64,000 nucleotides of DNA from Pasteurella sp030783905 (GCA_051122655.1 CP182107.1:310001-374000); one strand, 5' to 3'. Shown: positions 25,026 to 35,069, counted from the first letter of the stretch. Numbers and translations are program-made. The notes: generated by a model from the sequence alone, not told the origin.

Positions 25026-28000
25026 TTAAAACGTCAGTTCTGCGTTTAATTTGAAATTACGGCCTGGGGCATTAAATCGGTTAATACCTTCGCCAGTTTT
25101 CTTATCGATCATATTACTGGTTCCAAATGGACGAATAGAACGTGCGGAATCCCAAGTTATATATTTACGGTTAGTTAAATTGTAAACACCAAATTGTAGT
25201 GTTAAGTTTTTAATAGGTTTTGCGTACATCACCATATCCACTAAAGTGTAAGCATTACTACGCCATTTCAGTGAACTATCAGTAATTGTTGTTCCTTTAT
25301 TTGCGGAAAGCTCATCTGCACGCTCCGTTTCCCAAAACATATTATAAGTATCTTTGGCTTTTTTCTCACTCACGTGAGTTAAGTAGATGTCCAAACCAAA
25401 TTTTCCACTTTTATGGTCATATCCTGCAGAGAAAACAGAGGTTTTGGGTTGAATGGCGTTCATTGGGATATTACCATTAATACGTCCGCGTTGGTAAGTG
25501 AATTTATAGCCAAGCTTAAATCCTTCTAGTCTAGACGTGAATACATCTAACTTTAACTTAGCGTTGATATCAAGCCCTGTCACTTTGGCATGTTGGCGAT
25601 TGATATTTTGGTAGACACTGAACGGGACAAGTTTTGAATGACCATGTAGTTGTTTGTTCCCTATAAATGCAAGATCAATAAAGTTGTCATATTTAGTATG
25701 GAACAAACTGGTGGTAATAAACCCCCACGGATTATGGAACGTCAATGCCACTTCTTTTGTTTTTGCGGTTTCTGCTTCAAGGTTTTTATTTGGGAGGATA
25801 GAGAAGTCGGGATGTTTAAAGGTTAAATAAATTTCCTCACCCGTTGGTGCTCTAAAGCCGTTACTGTATTTTGCCTGAATTCTAAACCAAGAAAATGGGT
25901 CAACAGTTGTTGTTAATGTATAAGAACTCGCTGAATACTTTTTCGCTTGAGCAATATGTTTCATATTGGCATTCGCATTGGCAACACGTAATTTTTCATT
26001 TTCTGTATCAGAAAATTTTGAAGGGTCAAATTTAGGTTCTGTTACATATAAATTCGTCACCATATCGGACGGTACTTTCGGTGTTACACCCGGAATATAT
26101 TCTGGCTTATATTGAATACGATCATAGCGATATGCAAAGCCAAAAGCAAAATAATCATTTACTCGAATATCGTCCTCAAAGTAGAGTGCTTTTGTTGTAG
26201 CTTTGACCGGGATTAAGAATGAAAACACATTACTGTGATTACAAAGTGCGTTATAACGCCCATCACTGCCGATTTTTTGTGAACAATCTGTTGGGTAAAG
26301 TGCCCACCATTTTACATTTAGTGCGCTTTGACCGGTGGTATTAATCATCGATTTGGTGGTTTTTGACCATAATCCACCGTAGGCGAGATTATGTTGTGTT
26401 TTACCAAGTTCAACGTATTTGGTTAAATCTAGATTGAGTTGTTTGGTGTCTGTGATTAAATCCCGTTGTGTCCAAAGATTATCAAGGTGCCCTTTTACAT
26501 TTGGTACAAATAAAATAGGTCCTGTTAATTTAGATACTGGTTTACCATCTATTTCTTCAACTTTATTAATAATCGCAAACTCTTTCTTAGTGTCAACGTG
26601 GATTGGAATATTTATAGGTGTGCCATCAGGTTTAAATGCGTTAATTGTTTCTAGATTGCAATTAATCGCTTGGCAGCTTAGTTTAGTGTTTCGCTCAGAA
26701 AGATAAATTTTTTGATTATCTGAGATTAAACCTTTATCTTTATCTTTATCTAATAAATTGTATTCAGTATTATTAATAAATAAATAGCGTTTTGCGGGAA
26801 TTGTATTTCCTTTTTTAGTTAAAATTGCTTTGCATTTTGTAGTATCTCCATCTTGTAGGCTATGCCAACTAGGAACTTCATTTTCACAGCTAATAGAAAT
26901 AGGTTTTTCATGCGTTGTTTCTAATGACGGATTCCAGGCCTCTTTTGCTCTATTCCAACGATATTTATGTAGTCTATCTTTATTATTTTTGTTGTAAGGT
27001 ACAACATCTAATTCAACTAATTCGTCACTCCCTTTATTTTTTATTTCTGGATTATCACGATATATGGCTATTTTACTATCTTTCCCCACCAACTTATTTT
27101 CTTCATTATATTTCATCCCCAAAGGATTCCCTTGATCTGGACACTTATCATTACCATGACAATAGTCATCCGTTCTGGCTCTGGTATTAATATGCTGATT
27201 AGAATACGTTAATTTTAAAGTGTCATAGAAAGGATTAGTTGAATAATTTTCATAACTAAAGGCATAATTTGTACGTTCAACTTTATCATTCGTATGACGT
27301 AATTCTACTTCATCATAATTTTGATATTGAGTATTAGGTTTTAATGTGTAAGAAAAATCATGTCCCTTTGATGTGCTTTGATAAAGATCCGCCATAACAG
27401 AAAAACGATGGTTTTCATTTGGTTGAAAGCCAATTTTAATTAGGTTGCTGTCGAGAGTTCGGTGATAAGGATCCGCTTTTTCTCTTGTTCGTCCTTGGAT
27501 TCGCTCGTTATAAGATTTATAACCATAGTTTTCGACTTCATGACCTTTTCTTGTTGTATTGACAAGTAGCACATCCAAGCTTTTGTATTTTCCTGCTAAT
27601 GTTAAGGTACTCAGATGTTGATTATCGGCAGTACTATAACCTTTTTTATAAGAAATAAACCAATTTTTATTGATGAGGAAGTCACGTGCATCTTTGGTTT
27701 GAAATATCACCGAACCACCTAAAGCACCACTGCCAGTTTTAATGGAGTTAGCACCTTTTTGGATATTCGCTTGTTTCAAGGTTTCCATTTCCACCCCATT
27801 GCGAGTGTTATTGAAATTACCATAGCCCTCAAAAAGTTCTTTAAAGCCTTGTGAGCTTAAGGTTTCCGCTTGATGCAACCCATCAATCATGATCCCAACA
27901 CGGTTTTCATCAACACCACGAATGGCATAACCACTTGCACCAAATCGTCCTTTTTCGACAACCGTCACCCCTGTTTCATAACGGACTAAATCTCGACTAT

Positions 28001-28187
28001 CGGACATTTGTTGGCGACGGATGCGGTCGGCGCTGATTTGCGTTTCACCGACTTTTTTATCTTGAATACTGATTTCGTCATTTTGGCTAGAAACAACAAT
28101 GGTTTCTAATTCTTCGCTAGGTTGGGCTGATGATAGGCTAGTTATTAATGTGGTGAGCATCAATATAGACAGCTTGTTTAGTTTCAT
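25026..28187 (-). CDS. TonB-dependent hemoglobin/heme-type receptor (second of tandem pair)
   Basis: A 1053-residue outer-membrane receptor taking up iron or heme with TonB energy. It has a signal peptide (MKLNKLSILMLTTLITSLSSA), a TonB-box-like ETIVVSS, a plug domain (SGYAIRGVDENRVGIMIDGL, GSGALGGSVIFQTKDARDF), and a long barrel ending in Phe. The C-terminal half has the FRAP box FRAPTGEEIYLTFKH and PNKNL with a His between them, typical of heme/hemoglobin receptors. A large middle segment (about residues 355-560, with Cys pairs) is much diverged from its neighbour, suggesting the ligand-contacting part. GAGG precedes the start. The ligand is not proven. Confidence 0.85.
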   Translation of the reverse strand: MKLNKLSILMLTTLITSLSSAQPSEELETIVVSSQNDEISIQDKKVGETQISADRIRRQQMSDSRDLVRYETGVTVVEKGRFGASGYAIRGVDENRVGIMIDGLHQAETLSSQGFKELFEGYGNFNNTRNGVEMETLKQANIQKGANSIKTGSGALGGSVIFQTKDARDFLINKNWFISYKKGYSTADNQHLSTLTLAGKYKSLDVLLVNTTRKGHEVENYGYKSYNERIQGRTREKADPYHRTLDSNLIKIGFQPNENHRFSVMADLYQSTSKGHDFSYTLKPNTQYQNYDEVELRHTNDKVERTNYAFSYENYSTNPFYDTLKLTYSNQHINTRARTDDYCHGNDKCPDQGNPLGMKYNEENKLVGKDSKIAIYRDNPEIKNKGSDELVELDVVPYNKNNKDRLHKYRWNRAKEAWNPSLETTHEKPISISCENEVPSWHSLQDGDTTKCKAILTKKGNTIPAKRYLFINNTEYNLLDKDKDKGLISDNQKIYLSERNTKLSCQAINCNLETINAFKPDGTPINIPIHVDTKKEFAIINKVEEIDGKPVSKLTGPILFVPNVKGHLDNLWTQRDLITDTKQLNLDLTKYVELGKTQHNLAYGGLWSKTTKSMINTTGQSALNVKWWALYPTDCSQKIGSDGRYNALCNHSNVFSFLIPVKATTKALYFEDDIRVNDYFAFGFAYRYDRIQYKPEYIPGVTPKVPSDMVTNLYVTEPKFDPSKFSDTENEKLRVANANANMKHIAQAKKYSASSYTLTTTVDPFSWFRIQAKYSNGFRAPTGEEIYLTFKHPDFSILPNKNLEAETAKTKEVALTFHNPWGFITTSLFHTKYDNFIDLAFIGNKQLHGHSKLVPFSVYQNINRQHAKVTGLDINAKLKLDVFTSRLEGFKLGYKFTYQRGRINGNIPMNAIQPKTSVFSAGYDHKSGKFGLDIYLTHVSEKKAKDTYNMFWETERADELSANKGTTITDSSLKWRSNAYTLVDMVMYAKPIKNLTLQFGVYNLTNRKYITWDSARSIRPFGTSNMIDKKTGEGINRFNAPGRNFKLNAELTF
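26733..26750 (-). repeat. Three hexamer repeats inside receptor gene
   Basis: Three tandem TTTATC units (GATAAA on the coding strand) encode DKDKDK in the variable middle of the receptor. Being in-frame hexamers, changes in number would alter length by two residues, not cause frameshifts. Confidence 0.6.
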
Positions 28188-28221
28188 AGATACCTCATAA
28201 TTTAAACTAAATCACTAGATT

Positions 28222-28252
28222 GATATTGATTATAGAAATCGTTCTCAATTAT
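28222..28252 (-). promoter_or_regulatory. Fur-like box region before second receptor
   Basis: GATATTGATTATAGAAATC matches the 19-base Fur consensus at about 13 positions, with a partly overlapping second copy (AATTGAGAACGATTTC on the minus strand). It starts about 35 bases before the receptor start. Confidence 0.45.
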
Positions 28253-28429
28253 AAAGACAAGTAAAGGAAATAAAAAGCATTATAATCGTATTTAAGTTGT
28301 TATTTTTATTATTAATTTACTATTCTCTGCGTGTTGTGGTTTAGTTATACAAAAATGAGTTGCTTTTTAAGCATAGCGGAACGAGGCAGGCGTAAAATTA
28401 AGTAGGGTAAGGAAAGTAGAAGGAAGGAA

Positions 28430-28453
28430 AAGAGGTAGGCAGGCCTACCTCTT
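28430..28453 (-). terminator. Terminator of upstream receptor gene
   Basis: AAGAGGTAGG / CCTACCTCTT form a 10-bp stem with a 4-base loop; on the minus strand it is followed by TTCC. It separates the two receptor transcripts. Confidence 0.7.
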
Positions 28454-28463
28454 TTGTGTTGCG

Positions 28464-31400
28464 TTAGAAGGTGAATTCAGCATTTAAGCGGAAATTACGA
28501 CCCGGTGCATAGAAACGTTTTATTCCCGCACCTGTGTTTTGGTCAATCAGATTGAGTGTTCCGATTGCGCGAATGGAACGAGCGGAATCCCAGGTAATGT
28601 ATTTTTTATCGGTGATATTATATACCCCTGCTGTGAGTAATAAATTTTTTAATGGTCTAGCATAAGCAATAGCATCAATGGTGGTGTAATGATGGTTACG
28701 CCATGCAAGCGTACTGTCTTTCACTGGTTTACCTTGAACCAGAGTGCCATTTTTAGCTTGCCCTTCCCAATACATATTATAGGTTTCACTGCGTTTTTTG
28801 GCTGCCACATCGGTGATATAGAAATCGATTCCATATTTATCCTCTTCCGTTGAATAGCCAAGATTATAGACAATCGTTCTTGGTTGGATCGCATTCATTG
28901 GTATTTTGTCATCAATCTTACCTTTTTGTTGCGTTAATTTGAGACCAATCCTAAAACCTTTTAAGCGATCATGTAATTCAGATAATTCAAGACGAGAGTT
29001 CACTTCAAACCCCGTCACTTTCGCCTTATCTCTATTTTTGTTTTGGTAGAATGGGTAAGTGAGTACACTGCCCTCATCAACGGCGCGCTCACCGACAAAG
29101 ACTAAATCGATAAAATCTTTATAATCTGTTTGGAAAGCACTTAAGGTAATGAAACTGTTATTGCGATAAAACGTTAATGCGGCTTCTTTTGTTTTAGCGA
29201 GCTCCGATTTTAAATGGACATTCGGTACGATGGAAAAACTCGGGTGTTTAAAGGTCATAAACATTTCATCTGAGGTCGGTGCTCTAAATCCATTGGAATA
29301 TTTCAACTGCAAACGCATAAAAGACAGCGGATCTAAATTCACACCAAGATTATAAGAGTGATGTTTGTAGCTTTTATTCTGCAACATAATGGCTAAATTT
29401 TGCGCTACATTATCGTTTAGACACTTGGTATTATAGCCACACTCAGCATTAACACCGTAAGAGTTGCCCGGAATTGGGATGAAAATACCCGCGATCATGC
29501 CTTTTGGTACTGGTACACTGTTATCGTAGCGAGGCATATGGGTGACTTTATCATAACGATAGTTAAGATCGAGGTTTAGCCAATTGGTTAAGGTAATCTT
29601 ATCGCCAATGTAGAGCGCGGAATTTTTCGTTTTGACAGGGATAAGGTAGCTATAGCGACCGTTAATACTTTCTCTTAAATTACCTGTACAGGTACCTCCC
29701 GGCCAATAATCAGGGCGAGGAATATATTCAACAGGCCAAGTTCCGGATTTCATTTGGTTACAAAAAAAATTATCTGCCCACCATTGTACATTGCCACCTT
29801 GATAACCATCTTTATTGACCATGCTTTTTTCAGTTTTACTGTATAAACCACCGTATTTGAGTTGATGATCCGTGCCCCAGAATGAAAATTCTTTCCCAAA
29901 ATCCAGATCAAGCTGTTTGGTGTTAGTGTTTAAATCACGGTCATTATAGTCATTACGGCTATAGCCTGAAGAGAAGGGAAGTAAGAAAAAACTCTCTTCA
30001 TATTGTTTTATGGTACTTCCCCATTGCTCTTTTTCAATGAACTTTTGCTGAATCTGTCCGTATTGTTGACCATTTGGTAGTATTTTGATGTCAATGGGGC
30101 GATTTTCAAATGCATACACTTCCTTCCAATTTTCATCTTTTTTGATATACACTTTAAATGGCTTTGTGCAGTCAATTTTAGAACAATCAATTAGTGTGTT
30201 TTGTGGAGAGTGTTCACGATAGTGTGTGCCAGGCATTTCCTCTCCTTTAGAGTTGTAATATTTGATAATCGTACGATAATATTTTTTTTCTTTTTTAGCG
30301 CTAATATCACCTCCATGTTGATCCACAATTTTATTGACTCCCGAACTGTTGTCTAATTTCAGACCTTGTTCATTGAGTACAGCCTGACATTTTGGTCCAC
30401 TACAGTATTCATCTGTTCTCGCGTTATTGGTGATTTTTTGGCTGGAATAGCTGATTTTGACATGATCCCAAAACGGTGTTTGGGTGAAGTTTTCGTAGGT
30501 AAACTGCGTATTTTTACGATGTGACTTATCGTTTGTTTTACGTTGACCATAAATTTCATGATCGATACGTGTACTTGAGCGGAGTGTATAAGAGAGATCT
30601 TCACCGTTTGAGTGTAATTTGGAGTCATCTAGTGCTAGGCTGAAACGGTGTTCCTCATGCGGTTGGAAAGCGAGTTTAAGGAGATTACTTTCTCTTGTGA
30701 TGTGATAAGGATCGGCTTTTTCGCGAGTTTTTCCCACCGCGGCATAGTCTTCTTCCTGATTTTTATAACTATCATAGAAATAGTTTTCTATTTCACGTCC
30801 TTCACGGCGTGTATGAATAAATAATGCATCAAACCATTTATAGCGTCCTGCGAGGGTTACTGAGGTGAGATCTTGATTATCCATACTTTGATAACCCCGT
30901 TTGACGCCAATGTGGTAATCTTTATCAATTAAGTAGTCACGGGCATCTTTGGTTTCAAACATCACCGACCCACCAAGTGCGCCACTACCTGATTTAATCG
31001 AGTCAGCCCCCTTTGTAATCGTTGCCACTTTCACATTTTCAATTTCCACCCCATTGCGGGTATTGTTGAAGTTACCATAGCCCTCGAAAAGTTCTTTAAA
31101 GCCTTGTGAGCTTAAGGTTTCAGATTGACGTAAACCATCAATCATGATCCCAACACGGTTTTCATCAACACCACGTACAGCATAACCACTTGCCCCCATG
31201 CGCCCTGTTTCAACAACGGTAATACCGGTTTCATAACGGACTAAATCTCGGCTATCAGAGACTTGTTGCTTGGTGAGTGTTTGGGTGGTGATCTGTGTTT
31301 CACCGACTTTCTTTTCTTGTATGTTGATTTCGCCAGTAGTGGCACCTGAAACTACGATTGTGTCTAGCTCTTCGACAGCTTCTGTGGATTTTACTTCTTC

Positions 31401-31466
31401 TGCCAGTGCTGTTTGAGCCAAATTGAGAGCGGTTAACATTAATAAAGCATGTTTAGTTAGACTCAT
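28464..31466 (-). CDS. hgbA: TonB-dependent hemoglobin receptor, HgbA-like
   Basis: A 1000-residue outer-membrane receptor for hemoglobin/heme iron. It has a signal peptide ending QTALA, TonB box LDTIVVSG, plug motifs SGYAVRGVDENRVGIMIDGL and GSGALGGSVMFETKDARDY, and a barrel ending AEFTF. The FRAP box (FRAPTSDEMFMTFKH) and PNVHL with intervening His mark the hemoglobin/heme receptor class. The length and the mnmC neighbour fit P. multocida HgbA, as I recall it; the symbol is therefore likely but not certain. TGAGGTCC precedes the start. It shares long near-identical stretches with the downstream receptor in the plug domain. Confidence 0.85.
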   Translation of the reverse strand: MSLTKHALLMLTALNLAQTALAEEVKSTEAVEELDTIVVSGATTGEINIQEKKVGETQITTQTLTKQQVSDSRDLVRYETGITVVETGRMGASGYAVRGVDENRVGIMIDGLRQSETLSSQGFKELFEGYGNFNNTRNGVEIENVKVATITKGADSIKSGSGALGGSVMFETKDARDYLIDKDYHIGVKRGYQSMDNQDLTSVTLAGRYKWFDALFIHTRREGREIENYFYDSYKNQEEDYAAVGKTREKADPYHITRESNLLKLAFQPHEEHRFSLALDDSKLHSNGEDLSYTLRSSTRIDHEIYGQRKTNDKSHRKNTQFTYENFTQTPFWDHVKISYSSQKITNNARTDEYCSGPKCQAVLNEQGLKLDNSSGVNKIVDQHGGDISAKKEKKYYRTIIKYYNSKGEEMPGTHYREHSPQNTLIDCSKIDCTKPFKVYIKKDENWKEVYAFENRPIDIKILPNGQQYGQIQQKFIEKEQWGSTIKQYEESFFLLPFSSGYSRNDYNDRDLNTNTKQLDLDFGKEFSFWGTDHQLKYGGLYSKTEKSMVNKDGYQGGNVQWWADNFFCNQMKSGTWPVEYIPRPDYWPGGTCTGNLRESINGRYSYLIPVKTKNSALYIGDKITLTNWLNLDLNYRYDKVTHMPRYDNSVPVPKGMIAGIFIPIPGNSYGVNAECGYNTKCLNDNVAQNLAIMLQNKSYKHHSYNLGVNLDPLSFMRLQLKYSNGFRAPTSDEMFMTFKHPSFSIVPNVHLKSELAKTKEAALTFYRNNSFITLSAFQTDYKDFIDLVFVGERAVDEGSVLTYPFYQNKNRDKAKVTGFEVNSRLELSELHDRLKGFRIGLKLTQQKGKIDDKIPMNAIQPRTIVYNLGYSTEEDKYGIDFYITDVAAKKRSETYNMYWEGQAKNGTLVQGKPVKDSTLAWRNHHYTTIDAIAYARPLKNLLLTAGVYNITDKKYITWDSARSIRAIGTLNLIDQNTGAGIKRFYAPGRNFRLNAEFTF

Positions 31467-31492
31467 GTGGACCTCAAAATTATGGTGTGAAT

Positions 31493-31511
31493 AAAAATTG
31501 TTCTCATTATA
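31493..31511 (-). promoter_or_regulatory. Fur-like box before the HgbA-like gene
   Basis: On the minus strand TATAATGAGAACAATTTTT matches the Fur consensus at about 13 of 19 positions, including an ATAATGA run. It lies about 27 bases before the start, where Fur would block transcription. Confidence 0.55.
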
Positions 31512-31616
31512 GTTATTTGTTTATTAAATAGAAAGTCCTATGTTGAGATAATATGATGAAAGTTGAATAAGAATTGAAAATTAATATATGTCGAGAGAAA
31601 TGACGGATTGTTGCAC

Positions 31617-31650
31617 AAAAAACGCTTATTTTTGTAAGCGTTTTTATTAA
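31617..31650 (-). terminator. Terminator of mnmC
   Basis: AAAAACGCTTA / TAAGCGTTTTT (11-bp stem, TTTTTG loop) with A/T runs lies just beyond the mnmC stop codon. Confidence 0.75.
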
Positions 31651-31670
31651 AAATAAACAAGTGAAGTCTT

Positions 31671-33689
31671 TTAGCTTGCTATGACTTGACTGCCTTTTAA
31701 CAATTTTCGTATCCAACTTCTGTTAGCATTCAATTGATGGAGAATATCTTCGCTTACCGGTAAGGGTTCGTTATAAATCAGCGAAGCCAAAATTTCAGCT
31801 AAGAGTGGGGCTGAGGTTAAACCGCGTGAACCGAGGGCACCAATCAGAAAGAGATTAGGATATTGGGCAGCTTGTTTTATTGCTTGTTTACGCCGACGTA
31901 AGTTATACAGATTATGATAATCTGTTAGCTGTTGTTCAAAGTCTGGGACATTACCTAGCATCGGGATTCGATCGCGAACAGCACAACGAATGCCAATTCT
32001 GGCTTGATGATTGCTAGTATCAACCTCATTGACCCAATCCACCGAGGCAAGATTAGTTTGGATTTTTTGTTGGTTTTCTTGCTGTTCTTGCAAACTAAAC
32101 GACCGATCATCATTATCACGGAGGTGACTGGCACCGAGGCAATGGGTATGGCTGTTTGCCATTGGTGTTAAGTAACCATCGTAACAAATGACGGCATTGA
32201 GTTTTTTTAACTGACAGCTGGTCGCAATTTCACTCACTTGTCCCCGTACGGGATAGAGTGGCAATGCTTTAGTTTGGCTAAATTGTGTAAGCTTGTGGCC
32301 ATTTGCTAGCACGACAACGGGATGCGTGAATGTAGCGCCTTGTTCTGTTTTTAATAACCAGTGCGATGCTTGTCGTTCAAGTGCGGTAATGTTTTGTTGG
32401 GTTTTAATCACAACCCCATGTTGGGCTAAAAAAGCGAAGGTGTTTTGTACAAATTGTTGTGGCGATAACCAGGCGCCTTGTGCAATCCAGCCACCATCAC
32501 AAGGCAGAGGAAGACCGACTTTTTCGCTAAGTGCTTGTTGTGATAAGGGCTGATACAGGCTAGGGGGTAAGTGGAGTGCTGAAATTTTGGCTAATTTGAC
32601 CGCACTTTTGTCATCATAGGCACAAAGCGCGACACCACAACAGTCATGCTCGAACTCAATGCCTTGCTCAATTGCCCAATTGAAACGTTGTTGACCGTAA
32701 GCAAAGGCGTGGATGTAGAAACGAATATAGCGTAAATCATCATCGCTTAATTGGGGATAAAATGCACCTTGTTTGTTGCCAGAGGCATTGCTAGCGAGTA
32801 ATGCATCTTCACAATAGAGTGTCACTTTTGCACCTCGTTCGATTAAGGAAAGTGCACTAAATACTGAGGCAACACCACCGCCAATAATCGCAATATCGGC
32901 ATTAGGTGTGAGGTCAGCAGAGTGAAAAAGAGCCCAGGGCGCTTGTATAGTGGGGGAATGTGGTTGCGCTTTTATGCCCTGTAAACATTCACGTTTTTTG
33001 CCATAGCCTTTGCGTTTTGTGACAGTAAAGCCAGCATTTTCTAAGCCTTTTCTTACCGCACTTGCGGCCGTGAATGTGGAAAACGTGCCTTGTGCTTTGG
33101 TGTAGCGATACATCTGTTGATAAAGGGTATCTTGCCACATTTGAGGATTTTTACTGGGGGCAAAGCCATCCAAAAACCAAGCATCAATTTTATTACACAT
33201 ATAATCACCTAACTGTGGCAGATTTTCCATCATATCGCCAAACCAAAGATCCAATGTGGTTTCAGCAAAGTGAAAGCGGTAGCAACCGACAATCGGGTCT
33301 AACCAATAGTGTTGTAATTGTTGGGCAAGAGATTGAAATGCTGGATAGGCTTGATGAGCCAATTTTAATTGGGCTAACGGTAAAGGGTATTTTTCGAAGG
33401 AAATAAAAAAAAGCCGTTTGAGCGGCGCGTCAGGATAAGTAAGGCGAAATTCACGAAAACGCTGAGTGACTGCAAAAAAATTCAGTCCCGTGCCAAATCC
33501 ACTTTCAGCAATCACAAAATGAGCATCGGTCGTTTGTTGCCAACGTTGCCATAATTGATTGCCTTCCTGAAAAATATAACGACTTTCAGCCAGTCCATCT
33601 TGATTTGAGAAATAAACATCATCAAATTGCACCGAAACCGGCGTATTCTCAGCATTAAAATGGACATCAGCAAACTGAACTTTACGCAT
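31671..33689 (-). CDS. mnmC: Bifunctional tRNA mnm5s2U34 biosynthesis enzyme MnmC
   Basis: MnmC completes the mnm5(s2)U34 wobble modification: the C-terminal FAD oxidase removes the carboxymethyl group and the N-terminal SAM domain methylates. The 672-residue protein has the MTase motif ESGFGTGLNF near residue 65, the DAWFLDGFAPSKNPQMW segment, and then the FAD-binding IIGGGVASVFSALSLIERGAKV near residue 270, with GALGSRGLTSAPLLAEIL at the C terminus. It is divergent from fabB, as in E. coli. Three uptake-signal cores lie within it. Confidence 0.96.
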   Translation of the reverse strand: MRKVQFADVHFNAENTPVSVQFDDVYFSNQDGLAESRYIFQEGNQLWQRWQQTTDAHFVIAESGFGTGLNFFAVTQRFREFRLTYPDAPLKRLFFISFEKYPLPLAQLKLAHQAYPAFQSLAQQLQHYWLDPIVGCYRFHFAETTLDLWFGDMMENLPQLGDYMCNKIDAWFLDGFAPSKNPQMWQDTLYQQMYRYTKAQGTFSTFTAASAVRKGLENAGFTVTKRKGYGKKRECLQGIKAQPHSPTIQAPWALFHSADLTPNADIAIIGGGVASVFSALSLIERGAKVTLYCEDALLASNASGNKQGAFYPQLSDDDLRYIRFYIHAFAYGQQRFNWAIEQGIEFEHDCCGVALCAYDDKSAVKLAKISALHLPPSLYQPLSQQALSEKVGLPLPCDGGWIAQGAWLSPQQFVQNTFAFLAQHGVVIKTQQNITALERQASHWLLKTEQGATFTHPVVVLANGHKLTQFSQTKALPLYPVRGQVSEIATSCQLKKLNAVICYDGYLTPMANSHTHCLGASHLRDNDDRSFSLQEQQENQQKIQTNLASVDWVNEVDTSNHQARIGIRCAVRDRIPMLGNVPDFEQQLTDYHNLYNLRRRKQAIKQAAQYPNLFLIGALGSRGLTSAPLLAEILASLIYNEPLPVSEDILHQLNANRSWIRKLLKGSQVIAS

Positions 33690-33747
33690 GATTTTTTTAT
33701 TCCTTTATAGACAACCCAAATCGTAATATAATAGCGAAAATTTATAT

Positions 33748-33763
33748 ACTGGTCGAACGATCA
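33748..33763 (+). promoter_or_regulatory. FadR-like operator before fabB
   Basis: ACTGGTCGAACGATCA has TGGT-N3-ACGA against the FadR core TGGT-N3-ACCA (7 of 8). FadR activates fabB in E. coli from a similar upstream site, here about 86-101 bases before the start codon. Confidence 0.35.
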
Positions 33764-33848
33764 AATTAGCACTTGAAATGTTAACGTTTGCTCGTTATTT
33801 TATCGACCATATTTTTCACAATTTAGCATAATTGATAAGGAATACTCC

Positions 33849-35069
33849 ATGAAAAGAGCGGTTATTACTGGGTTTGGTATTATTTCAAGTATTGGCAACA
33901 ATAAAGACGAAGTCCTTGCATCGTTAAAAGCGGGTAAATCAGGTATCGAAGTGATGCCAGAGTTTGTTGAAATTGGTATGCGTAGTCATGTGGCTGGCAC
34001 AGTTAAATTAAACCCAAGTGAATTAATTGATCGTAAAATATATCGTTTCATGGGGGATGCGGCGGCGTACGCCTATCTTTCTATGAAAGAAGCAATTGAA
34101 GATGCGGGGTTAACAGAAGATCAAGTATCGAACGATCGTACTGGTTTGGTCATTGGTGCGGGAACTGGTTCAGCACATAATCAGTTAATTGCGTGTGATG
34201 CGGTGCGTGGTCCTCGTGGTGTGAAAGCTGTCGGCCCTTATGCGGTAACCAAAACCATGGCATCCAGTGTGTCAGCTTGTTTAGCAACGCCATATAAAAT
34301 TCGTGGGGTGAACTACAGTATCAGTTCAGCTTGTGCAACATCGGCACATTGTATTGGTCATGCCCTTGAGCTAATTCAATTAGGTAAACAAGACATCGTT
34401 TTTGCGGGTGGTGCAGAAGAGCTATCTTGGGAATGTGCCACTGAATTTGACGCAATGGGTGCAGTATCAACCAAATATAATGATACGCCAGAAAAAGCCT
34501 CACGAGCTTACGATGCTAACCGTGATGGTTTCGTGATTGCTGGTGGTGGTGCTGTGGTTGTCGTGGAAGAACTCGAACATGCGTTGGCACGTGGTGCAAA
34601 AATTTATGCTGAAATTGTCGGTTATGGTGCCACATCTGACGGTTACGACATGGTCGCACCAAGTGGTGAAGGCGCGGAGCGTTGTATGAGACAGGCGATG
34701 GCGACGGTTGATACACCAATTGATTACATTAACGTTCATGGTACTTCTACACCAGTAGGGGACGTGAAAGAGTTAGGTGCGATTAAAAATGTATTTGGTG
34801 ATAAAGTCCCTGCGATTTCATCTACTAAATCGATGACCGGTCACTCTTTAGGGGCGGCAGGTGCGCATGAAGCGATTTACAGCTTATTAATGTTAGATAA
34901 TGATTTCATTGCACCAAGTATTAATATTGAAACCCTCGATGAAAATGCAGAAGGCTGCAATATTGTGACTGAAACGGTTGAAAATGCAGGCTTAACAACT
35001 GTGATGTCAAATAGTTTCGGTTTTGGCGGCACAAACGCGGCATTAATTTTCAAAAAATATAATGGCTAA
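33849..35069 (+). CDS. fabB: Beta-ketoacyl-ACP synthase I FabB
   Basis: FabB elongates acyl-ACP in fatty acid synthesis and is needed for unsaturated fatty acids. The 406-residue condensing enzyme has the Cys-His-His triad at Cys162 (ISSACATSAH), His297 (NVHGTSTPVGD) and His332 (SMTGHSLGAAGAH), plus the closing SNSFGFGGTNAALIF motif. It is monocistronic and divergent from mnmC. Confidence 0.97.
   Translation: MKRAVITGFGIISSIGNNKDEVLASLKAGKSGIEVMPEFVEIGMRSHVAGTVKLNPSELIDRKIYRFMGDAAAYAYLSMKEAIEDAGLTEDQVSNDRTGLVIGAGTGSAHNQLIACDAVRGPRGVKAVGPYAVTKTMASSVSACLATPYKIRGVNYSISSACATSAHCIGHALELIQLGKQDIVFAGGAEELSWECATEFDAMGAVSTKYNDTPEKASRAYDANRDGFVIAGGGAVVVVEELEHALARGAKIYAEIVGYGATSDGYDMVAPSGEGAERCMRQAMATVDTPIDYINVHGTSTPVGDVKELGAIKNVFGDKVPAISSTKSMTGHSLGAAGAHEAIYSLLMLDNDFIAPSINIETLDENAEGCNIVTETVENAGLTTVMSNSFGFGGTNAALIFKKYNG

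Larger units (their letters stand above)
28188..28463. other. Gap between the tandem receptor genes
   Basis: A 276-base gap with a Fur-like region near the downstream receptor start and the upstream receptor's terminator at the other end. No reading frame or RNA gene is recognised in the middle. Confidence 0.5.

Noticed and set aside
28188..28463. Possible small RNA or frameshift-linked ORF between the receptors
   Set aside because: No conserved frame, promoter or RNA fold beyond the terminator and Fur-like region.
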